Assembly (NCBI GenBank): GCA_032717465.1
Contig: CM064732.1
Coordinates: forward strand, 36,080,322-36,144,321
Length of the DNA stretch: 64,000 nt
Reading direction: 5' to 3'
DNA from: Coenobita brevimanus
Taxonomy: Eukaryota; Arthropoda; Malacostraca; Decapoda; Coenobitidae
The translations under genes were made by a program, and so were the position numbers. Positions 47,661 through 55,227 of the stretch are shown in pieces. How positions within the stretch are numbered: position 1 is the stretch's first letter; each line of letters starts with the position of its first letter. Below the pieces are notes generated by a model, which did not search any database, had not been told where the DNA came from, and was given only the letters and a program-made list of their open reading frames with translations.

Positions 47661-47675
47661 TAGATAGATAGATAG

Positions 47676-47940
47676 AATGTTTTCTAATTCAATTATTAAG
47701 GCATCAAGTTTGTAATCTCCTGTGAGGCTTCTTACAATGTACAGTACGTGTATATCTTCATGGATTTCAGTTTGTTAAATGTCCTGGTCTCTGACTTACC
47801 AAGACAGTGCCTCCTCGCTTTTGGTGGCATATTGCTCGTAAGCACAGGACGCAGTGCGGTAGAACCTTTGGTAGATAATGATCCAAGAGGAACGCCAGTG
47901 AAATCATTAGCAGTAGAATTCATGTCTGGTTGGGAGGATT
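47676..47940 (-). pseudogene. RTE-clade LINE, endonuclease N-terminal part
   Basis: This continues the RTE element across the copy D insertion. The reverse strand reads MKIYTYCTL, then (after a frame change) RSLTGDYKLDALIIELENI, which joins GDIIGISEIRR at 46,120 once the insert and one TSD are removed. The order matches the start of RTE endonucleases. Confidence 0.75.
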
Positions 47941-48148
47941 GTGCAAATAGATTCTCCTCCCTGCCACATATCTTCCAGTGAGGTGAAATTTTTGTGTCAT
48001 ATTATTCTGTATATTCAGTGGAGCCCCAAATATCTATGAGTGGTCCCATGGTCTATGCCATCTAAAACTGTACTTCGTATATCTGCGAAGCTTTCCTTTA
48101 TCTGCCACCTGGGGACGAGCCAAGTAGCAGTGGGATCCTGTCCCTGGA

Positions 48149-48151
<3 letters not shown>

Positions 48152-48183
<32 letters not shown>
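48152..48183. repeat. (AT)n before SINE 2
   Basis: Pure AT repeats. Confidence 0.95.
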
Positions 48184-48186
<3 letters not shown>

Positions 48187-48577
48187 CCTCTGTGGTACAG
48201 TGGTAGAGTGTGCGTTTCGTACACGGGTGGACCAGGGTTCGCGCCCCACCAGGGTAATAAACTTTGGGAGTGTTCACCCAGCCACATACTGCATTGGCGG
48301 ACACAAGGGGTGCTGTGGTTGAACCAGTGTCGCTTACTGTAAAAGTATGCTTGCACCCAGTCGGCTTGCGCGGGCCGATTACACTTGGTTCACAGACTAC
48401 ACACACATCCAAAGCCACTCCAGCACTACAATTACACTTACAAGCACTTCTCACCCTACATACAATCTCTACCAGACAACCTAAGCCACTTGGTAGAGAT
48501 AAATTGGCTGTACCGTCCCGATTTCGGTCGGGATAGGCCGGTTCTGCAGTGGATACTCAAACGGCTGATGATGATGA

Positions 48578-48581
<4 letters not shown>
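48184..48581 (+). mobile_element. tRNA-derived SINE, family 2, RTE-like tail
   Basis: The head has an A box in TGTGGTACAGTGGTAGAG (48,191-48,208) and a B box GGGTTCGCGCCCC (48,235-48,247). A 300-bp body follows, ending TGGATACTCAAACGGCTGAT and (GAT)n at 48,565-48,581. RTE-clade elements often end in ATGGCTGAT-type sequence with short repeats, and the local RTE ends TGGCTGATTC then (TC)n. I infer mobilisation by an RTE enzyme. Both sides are (AT)n. Confidence 0.78.

Positions 48582-48641
<60 letters not shown>
48582..48641. repeat. (AT)n between SINE 2 and DNA transposon
   Basis: Pure AT repeats ending exactly at the transposon TIR. Confidence 0.97.
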
Positions 48642-48646
<5 letters not shown>

Positions 48647-48672
48647 TAGCGCCGCGGGAGAAGAATCCAAGC
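48642..48672 (+). repeat. Left TIR
   Basis: 31 bp, one mismatch with the right TIR. Confidence 0.93.
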
Positions 48673-48884
48673 ATCACCACCCGCCAAACCCCGACTTCCC
48701 GCTCAAACGGCAGCCAGATGCATCCTTTACCATGTGGTGGGAGATGGATGCTTCTCTCTCTGTGCTGATAGGGTCGAAAATGCTATAGAATAACAACGTG
48801 TGCCAGCCTGTATGACATTTTGTCACAGGATGTACAACACCGCCGAGAGAGAAGAATCCAAGCACCAAAAACAGGGTGGCGTGG

Positions 48885-49102
48885 TGGCCGCCAGCCAATC
48901 AGAGCGTCAAAAGGAATGACGTGCTGTGCCTTCACAGCCAGCCGGCCAATGGCGCGGAGCCTGATGCCGTGATGTAGGCCGCGCAGCCAATCAGCTTGCT
49001 GTGGCTGTCTCAAGGAAGCAAAGACAGCCTCAGTCTCACTCTCCTTCGGCCGCCATTAACATTGACTCTTGGATTATCTGTGCTTTTTTGGATTTTATAG
49101 CC
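48885..49102 (+). promoter_or_regulatory. CCAAT-box cluster upstream of transposase
   Basis: Three forward CCAAT boxes (48,895; 48,946; 48,987), two in the extended form CAGCCAATCAG, plus TGACGT (48,918) and a GGCCGCCATT (YY1-like) element near 49,048. They lie within 210 bp upstream of the ATG at 49,103. This looks like a TATA-less promoter carried by the element. Confidence 0.55.
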
Positions 49103-50283
49103 ATGGCTGCTCATTATTCTAGCAATGATGTTGATAACCCGCAAGCTATTGCTGTTCTTTGTGACGCGAGTGATAGTGAGAGTGAAGTGGAGCAAGCAAG
49201 AGGGAGAAAAAGGCCTCGAAATGTGGAGGAGTGGGGCAGTGTTGTGGCCAAGGTGAAGCGTAATGTGGGCCAATCCTACACGAGTTATAAAACCAGGAAA
49301 GGGGATTCTGCACGTGCAATTGGTAATCCTTGCCGTGATGGGTGCTTTGGGAAGGTTACGAATGAAGGTGTGAAAAAATATTTAGTGATTTTTGGGCTCT
49401 GGGGTCATATGATGCCCAGAATGCATACATTCAGAAAATGGTTAGCCTGGCGCCAGTTAAACGAAAGCGTACAAAGAACGAACATAGTAAACGTAGCAAT
49501 ACCCGTCATTACAGTGTGGTGTATGATAAAGTGAAGACTACAGTGTGCAAGGAAGGTTTCATGGCAATGCACGCCATTGGTACGACACGGCTTACAACGG
49601 CATTGCGTAAGGTGACAAGCACAGGTATGCTTATTCCTGACCAGCAAGGACGGCATGAACCAGCAAACAAAATAATCGGGAATAAGCCTCTTCGTGTGAG
49701 GGAGCACATTAAACTTCTACCTGCTATGTCATGCCACAATAGTAGGGCTAACGCTCCTCAAAGAAAATACCTGGAGTCACACCTTACCATTGAAAGGCTG
49801 TATGTGTCGTACATGGAGTGGCACCGTGACATCTATCCTGGTGAAGAAAAAGTGAGCATGCATTATTATTCCGATGTGTTCACAAAGGAATTTAACATCT
49901 CTTTTGAGCCACCAAGCACTGACACTTGCACCACCTGTGACACCTTTGATGTCTGTATTGCAGAGGTGGTGGCTCAATTGGTAGAGAAGTGGCCTGCAGT
50001 CCCACCGGACCCAGGTTCGAATCCCGGCTGGGGCAGGGAACAGTTTAAGGATTTGAATTTCATTAAAATCAGGCTTTACTGATCTACCAGAAGACCCGCC
50101 GACATGTCGTAAAAATACCCCCGCTAATACCAACACACCAGTCCTGTATGAGACAGCCCTAGCATGTATTCAATATGGACGGTGGGGGTTAGCGCCGAAG
50201 TGGTGACATGTAGAGGTGTATGGTATGTAGGAGGACTGCTGGGCCTTGATAGCAGGCTGTGAAGCCTATGCCCAGAGTCGGAC

Positions 50284-50314
<31 letters not shown>

Positions 50315-51341
50315 TGAAACTGGCAATCAGGCTGCAATAGAAAATCTCACCCAGCAAAAAGAGGAACACCAGTGGTTAGCACAGCAGGCACAGGACTTTC
50401 TGAAGAAGATTGCATCAGACAATGACCCCGAGACTCGTGCAATCTGTGTTGACTTACAACAGACTCTACCCACTCCCAAGATCACTGCTAGTGTTGCTTA
50501 CTACAAGCACAAGATGTGGACCTACAACCTGTGCATCCACAACTTGAAAACCAACACAAGCACTATGTATGTGTGGGATGAGACACAAGCAAAGCGGGGG
50601 TCATGTGAAGTTGCAAGCTGCATCAAACACTGGATAGACCATGAGAGCAGCATTGACGACTTTTCACAGCTGGTGGTCATCTCAGATAACTGTGCTGGCC
50701 AAAACAAAAACATTAACTTGGTGATGTATTACCTCCGTGAACTCCACTCCAGGCGCCTGATCTCTATCGACCATGTTTACCTGGTGCCAGGCCATAGCTA
50801 CATGGCCTGCGATCGCGCGTTTGGCAATATTGAGAGGCATCTTAGATGTGTGCCAAACCTCTATATGCCAGACGACTATGCCTACCACATTGCACAGTCT
50901 GTGTCACAGGGGTACAAAGTGGTGTGCATGAAGCAGGCCATGTTTCTGAACATTGGTGTGCTGAAGGACCACATCACCAAACGTCAGGCACCAAGTAGCG
51001 CATTCAAAGATGCCCACAAGCTTCTCTTCCGCATCAGTTACAAGGAAGGCTTCATCATCAAGTCAGACTATGGGACTGACTATAACTGCAACGAGGTCCG
51101 ACTGATGAAGGGAAGAGGAGCCTGGTCCCGTGACAGATTCAACCTGAGTGCCGTCCCCCTCCCACCCCTGTATGACACTCCCCTCCAGCTCACGGAAGAC
51201 AAGCTCAATGATCTTCGTAGCTTGTTCACCCTCATGCCAGGTGACAAGAGAGCCTTTTACGAGGGCCTTCAAGCTGGCAGAGTCGAGCACAACGTTGCCC
51301 TCCCTGATGAGGATGACGACTTGCTTGATTATTGCAACTAA
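49103..51341 (+). pseudogene. SDNC/GQNKN-type DDE-like transposase, interrupted
   Basis: Start chosen at MAAHYSSNDVDNPQ (49,103); an upstream in-frame ATG at 49,001 is possible. Frame 2 runs to about 49,401, where a one-base indel moves to frame 1 (SYDAQNAYIQKMV, PVKRKRTKNEHSKRSNTR). A zinc-ligand-like STDTCTTCDTFDVC precedes the SINE at 49,965. After it, frame 3 continues with coiled-coil-like ENLTQQKEEHQWLAQQAQDF and VDLQQTLPTPKITASVAYY. VVISDNCAGQNKNINLVMYY, DHVYLVPGHSYMACDRAFGN and IERHLRC follow, and the end is DEDDDLLDYCN with TAA at 51,339-51,341. D (VDLQQ), D (SDNC) and E (GNIER) suit a DDE/RNase-H triad. From memory the SDNCxGQNKN and PGHSxM motifs occur in uncharacterised arthropod multi-copy proteins. 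Broken only by one indel and one insertion. Confidence 0.8.
49965..50314 (+). mobile_element. tRNA-derived SINE, family 1 (forward)
   Basis: The head has an A box GGCTCAATTGGTAGAG (49,971-49,986) and a B box GGTTCGAATCC (50,014-50,024). The body is collinear with the reverse copy at 4479-4837. A 27-base poly-A tail lies at 50,288-50,314. It interrupts the transposase after DVCIAE. No clear TSD was read. Confidence 0.88.
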
Positions 51342-51695
51342 TCCTGGGGGGACGGGGGGGAGGGGGGAGGGGGGGATGAATCAACATTCAACAGTCAAGT
51401 CACTCCAGTGTGGTAAGTACCCCTAATATTAGTGTTATAATCATGTCTCTAATCATTCTTTGCAGGAAAAGATGACATTTAGCTGAACTCTTCATGCACA
51501 TGATTGGTATTATTAATTAATAATAATTACTAAATAAGTATTGTCATAAGTTTTTTTTCATACCATTATGAAGCTGATGCTTTAAGGTTTAGTTTGATAT
51601 GTGAAACATAAAAATCGTAGGGTTGGTTATTGACATTTTTTACATTTCTTAAAGGCAAACTTTAGGAGCGATTTCTGCCATTTTTTGAAAAGGGC
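51342..51695. other. Transposon 3' non-coding part
   Basis: Starts with a G-rich run (51,344-51,376), then AT-rich sequence to the right TIR. No polyadenylation signal was identified with confidence. Confidence 0.5.
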
Positions 51696-51726
51696 GCTTG
51701 GATTCTTCTCCCGCGGCGCTGCTCAT
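51696..51726 (-). repeat. Right TIR
   Basis: Inverted counterpart of 48,642-48,672, followed by ATTTATATATA. Confidence 0.93.
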
Positions 51727-51740
51727 ATTTATATATACTC

Positions 51741-51741
<1 letters not shown>

Positions 51742-51793
<52 letters not shown>
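51742..51793. repeat. (AT)n between two DNA transposons
   Basis: Pure AT repeats ending at the Tc1 TIR. Confidence 0.97.
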
Positions 51794-51796
<3 letters not shown>

Positions 51797-52901
51797 TGCT
51801 TGACAAAAGTATTGTGCGCCTATGTCAAGGCGGGCAATACTTTTGGCAAAAAAAGAATCACTCTTTTTGGGGAGAAAAAATTTAGCCCGAGTTTTGGGCG
51901 CTAACATGACGTCACAGCAGCCTGAGGCCTTACTGCACGCTGGTTGGCTGGTGCCTCAGTTGCCTGCGGGCTGCGTGAGAGAGGAGAACCCGGCTGCTCC
52001 TCCCTCTCTTGTTGCGCTATTTTTTACCTAGTGAACCACAGTGTTTTGGCTTTCACTACTTTAATATGGCCCCTACCCGTGAATTATCTAGTGAAATAAT
52101 ATCACAGATCATTGCTCTAAAGGAGGCAGGCCATCCCATGAAGGAAATTAGTGATTTGGTTGGTGTGGCTCAGTCGACAGTGTGGAGGTGGTGTGCCTGT
52201 TACTGAGTGGAAAATAGTGGTGACATTTCTACAAAGAAACCATGGTCTGGCAGGCCCAGGAAAACTTCCCCGAGGTCTGTTAATGTGCTAAAACGTGCAG
52301 TGGAGTCTAATCCTCGTGTGACCCCAAGGAGAATTAAGGAGAGCAACCCGGAAGTGTTTGGCGAGGTTTCAGTGTGCACTGTTTCTCGAAGAGTCTATGA
52401 ATTTGGTCACAAAAGCCACAGGCCTGTGAGAAAGCCTCTTCTTACACGTAACCAACGACTTCATAGGCTTTCCTTTGCTAACAAGTACCTTACCTGGGGT
52501 GAGGACCAATGGTTGTCAGTGTTGTGGTCTGATGAGGCAATGTTTACCAATACCTGTAATCAAGGAGCGCACGTCTACCGGCGCAGAGGTAGTGACCCGC
52601 TTGACCCCCGTTACATGGAGAGCACAGTTAAACACCCTGATTCACTAATGGTATGGGGTTGTTTCTCTGGTAAGGGGTTGAGGAAGCTTGTTGTGCTTCC
52701 CACGAACTGCAGAGTGAAACAGGACGTTTACCTGGAGCTGCTTTGTGATCATTTACCTGAGTCCTTCGAGCTCACAGGTGCACGAGTGTTTCAGGAGGAC
52801 GATGCACCTGCTCATAAAGGCAAAAATCTGTCACCAACTGGCTTCGTGACTACAAGGTCTCCTTCATGAAAGACTGGCCAGGCAATAGCCCAGACATCAA
52901 C

Positions 52902-52902
<1 letters not shown>
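51794..52902 (+). mobile_element. Tc1-like transposon, 3' truncated
   Basis: The left TIR CAGTGCTTGACAAAAGTATT begins right after TA. CAAAAGTATTG (51,805) and CAATACTTTTG (51,835) make an internal inverted repeat. The element ends abruptly in (AT)n at 52,903, without the right TIR. Confidence 0.85.
52066..52902 (+). pseudogene. Tc1-like transposase, truncated
   Basis: The protein starts MAPTRELSSEIISQIIALKE. A paired-like helix-turn-helix region follows (EISDLVGVAQSTVWRW), then the AT-hook/GRPR motif SGRPRKTSPRS and a second HTH (VSVCTVSRRVYEFG). Catalytic motifs are LWSDEAMFT (first D) and VFQEDDAPAHK (second D). The third region DWPGNSPDINLI is cut by (AT)n just before the expected ENLW glutamate. 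An in-frame TGA lies at 52,204-52,206 and a frameshift near 52,820; the last part reads SVTNWLRDYKVSFMKDWPGN. Length to the cut is about 280 residues, versus roughly 340 usual. Confidence 0.87.

Positions 52903-52936
<34 letters not shown>
52903..52936. repeat. (AT)n truncating the Tc1 element
   Basis: Pure AT repeats. Confidence 0.95.
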
Positions 52937-52939
<3 letters not shown>

Positions 52940-53645
52940 ATCAATCCCTTTAAGACCCGGATGTCCAAATGCCGGATACCCCAATTCCCGGACTTTTATT
53001 GGCTCGGGTCCTTGGACACCAAAAATTGCCAAAAAACATAAAAATTAACAAAAAAAAGCCGATATGTGTTCATCCCTACTTTAAATTCCTTGACGAACAG
53101 CTGTGTTTTGGCACATAGTTCCTCCGACATCCCCTCTAGCACCCCTGCATCCCCCCTAGTTCCTGCCTACCTACCGTCATCAATGCAATCTCATCGCCAT
53201 GGTTGCCCATGTGCTTGTTTTTGTGAATAAACAGTGAATAAACTGCAATACCTCGCCACTAGACCACATGGGACTTCACAGTATTGTGCAGTGTTAAGAA
53301 ATTAGAATTCAGAGTGCAAAGGATTAAGTGCAGAGTACAATGCTGGTGTGTTGCAACTGGCATGGTGCAAGTAAGAACAGAATGTGCAATGTTAAACAAT
53401 TATGATTCACAGTGCAAAGGATTCAGTGCAGCACAACACTGGATTACTGTACGTGCTTCAAGTGCACCTTCACCACTCTCGGAGCCATAGAGGAGTTGGA
53501 TTAAACTTCATGACGGCCACGGACGTGTCGTAAGTACCCTGTACACTGCTAAATATTTTCTGTCTCACTTCTAATTTCTCATTCTGTGGTTCCTTTTCAT
53601 TTATTTCATGGTTTCTGTCCCTTATTTGTGTGCATATGGTCTTAA
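52937..53645. other. Unassigned sequence
   Basis: AATGCCGGATACCCCAATTC-type sequence near 52,965, then unrecognised text. A loosely repeated AGAGTGCAAAGGATT and ACAGTGCAAAGGATTCAGTG pair lies at about 53,310 and 53,410. Confidence 0.45.
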
Positions 53646-53682
53646 ATAGGTGCTGTGCATGTCCAGTAGGGCATGCACAGCA

Positions 53683-53687
<5 letters not shown>
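53646..53687. other. Perfect 16-bp hairpin
   Basis: ATAGGTGCTGTGCATG (53,646-53,661) and CATGCACAGCACCTAT (53,672-53,687) around a 10-nt loop, immediately before (AT)n. Confidence 0.9.
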
Positions 53688-53773
<86 letters not shown>

Positions 53774-53804
53774 TCTGTAGGGTTTCATGCGTCTCTGAAG
53801 ATAG

Positions 53805-53845
<41 letters not shown>
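53688..53845. repeat. Compound (AT)n-(GT)n-(GA)n
   Basis: (AT)n to 53,713, (GT)n at 53,713-53,771 and (GA)n at 53,806-53,845. Confidence 0.95.
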
Positions 53846-53847
<2 letters not shown>

Positions 53848-53914
53848 GTATGTCTTCAATTCAAAGCATGGTATTTCACCGATGCTACAAACAGACGATT
53901 TTATTTAACAGAAA

Positions 53915-54265
53915 ATGATGGTAACTGTGGTGGTGGTGATGACGATAGCTGTGATGATGATGGTGATGATGGTTGCTGTGGTGGTAATGGTGGAATTGGT
54001 AGGAGTTGTAATAATGACAGTGGCAGCTGCTGTTATGGAGGTGATTATTGCTGTGACAATGATGGTGGTGGTGGTAACTGTGATCTTGATGGTGATGGTG
54101 GTCGCTGTGGTGGTGGGAAGTGGTTGTAGCTGTGATGACGAGGGAAGTGGCAGCTGTAATGCTGGTGGCTGGAGCTGTGATGAAGATGATGATGGTGGTG
54201 CTTGTGGTGGTTGTGGTGATAGCTGTGATGTTGGTGGTGGTGGTAGCTGTTCGAAAACAGTCATC
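53915..54265. repeat. Imperfect GAT/GGT triplet repeat
   Basis: GATGGT, GGTGGT and TGTGAT triplets fill about 350 bp on the plus strand, producing artificial low-complexity frames on both strands. Not a gene. Confidence 0.85.
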
Positions 54266-54379
54266 GTTTGAGCAGTATGTCAAAGAGCGAAAGATACTAG
54301 CCAGGGAGCACCTAATTAGTTTTTATTGGCTTTAGACGAAACATTGTGAAACGGTTACATATGAGCAAAAATAAATGGA

Positions 54380-54960
54380 ACCGATTTTGACAAAAATCGG
54401 TCAAAAACCAAGGTCACAGATCAAAATCAATTCAAACAGCTTTGATGTGATTTGAGTGAAATTTGTTGGAATGGTTAAGAGTCAGGCTTCAACAATGATG
54501 TCAGATCTTAAAATAATCAGTCAAAGGTCAAGGTAACAGTGTAAGGTCAGTGTTCAATCCATGTCTGTGTGTGAGAAAACAACTTTGGCAGTTTCTTATT
54601 TTGAAGAAACTACGTGGATGATTTGAGGATTACTTAAGAGGCTGCCTTATTGTTGTTTTAAATGAAATGGTCAAATGTCAAAGTTACATGGCAAGATCAA
54701 CTTTAAGAATTTTTATCCAATGTTTAGGTTTAAATTAATACAAGGATTCGATTTTGAGAACATTCAGTCAAAGGTAGTGAAGACAAGGAAAGGTCAAAGG
54801 TTACGTTCATGAGGAAGTAGGCTTAAACTATTCTGTTCTTATCTGAATCAAAGATGTTGGAAGGGCTAAAGTTTAGGCAAGAATGATGTATTTAGATTAT
54901 GCAGTGTTTGATCCATGTTCAAGGTCACAGGGCAAGGTACAAAAATCGGACCTTGGACGA
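54380..54960. repeat. Degenerate AGGTCA-containing repeat
   Basis: GGTCAAAGGTCAAGGTAACA-like phrases recur (54,410; 54,515-54,550; 54,660-54,690; 54,765-54,800; 54,918-54,940), spaced irregularly. Non-coding. Confidence 0.6.
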
Positions 54961-55158
54961 GTTCGTGGGCCTGGGTGTTTCACTGTCTGAGTGCTTCTTG
55001 TTGTCGATGTATTATCTCTTATACTATGTACACCGAAATATATTGTGCATATTTATTTACCTTTAACTACCTGTCGATCTCCCTCTCTTTGTTCACTTTC
55101 CAACAAGCATTTGTTTCTCTCCTTTTCCTTCTACCTTCTCCCTACTTTTGCTTTCAGT

Positions 55159-55159
<1 letters not shown>

Positions 55160-55213
<54 letters not shown>
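55160..55213. repeat. (CT)n microsatellite
   Basis: Pure CT repeats directly before LINE J2. Confidence 0.97.
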
Positions 55214-55217
<4 letters not shown>

Positions 55218-55227
55218 TTTCCCAGTT

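Larger units (their letters stand above)
46131..47675. mobile_element. LINE family R copy D with twin-priming inversion
   Basis: One insertion event with an inverted 5' part. The reverse segment (47,391-46,131) corresponds to copy C 34,121-35,383. The forward segment (47,392-47,660) corresponds to copy C from 35,406 to the 3' end. A (GATA)n tail follows at 47,661-47,675. Twenty-two bases of element sequence are missing at the inversion, and one T is shared at the joint. The 10-bp TSD AATGTTTTCT lies at 46,121-46,130 and 47,676-47,685. This is the classic twin-priming signature. Confidence 0.92.
48642..51726 (+). mobile_element. DNA transposon with 31-bp TIRs, unusual transposase
   Basis: The left TIR (48,642-48,672) starts ATGAGTAGCGCCGCGGGAGA. 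The right TIR (51,696-51,726) is its reverse complement with one mismatch in 31. A shorter internal copy of the TIR core (AGAGAAGAATCCAAGC) lies at about 48,847-48,863. Both outer flanks are (AT)n-like, so the target is TA-rich and the TSD (2-4 bp) cannot be defined. One transposase gene fills the element; a SINE (49,965-50,314) is a later insertion. Without it the element is about 2.7 kb. The superfamily is not one I can name with confidence. Confidence 0.85.

Noticed and set aside
48184..48260. tRNA gene
   Set aside because: Same reasoning: a SINE head with a 300-bp body and simple-repeat tail.
49965..50040. tRNA gene
   Set aside because: A and B boxes are present, but no cloverleaf with an acceptor stem was found; it is the head of a SINE with a full-length relative at 4.5 kb.
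53650..54283. Overlapping low-complexity ORFs in the triplet region
   Set aside because: Both strands give repetitive frames from the GAT/GGT repeat; no evidence of selection for protein.
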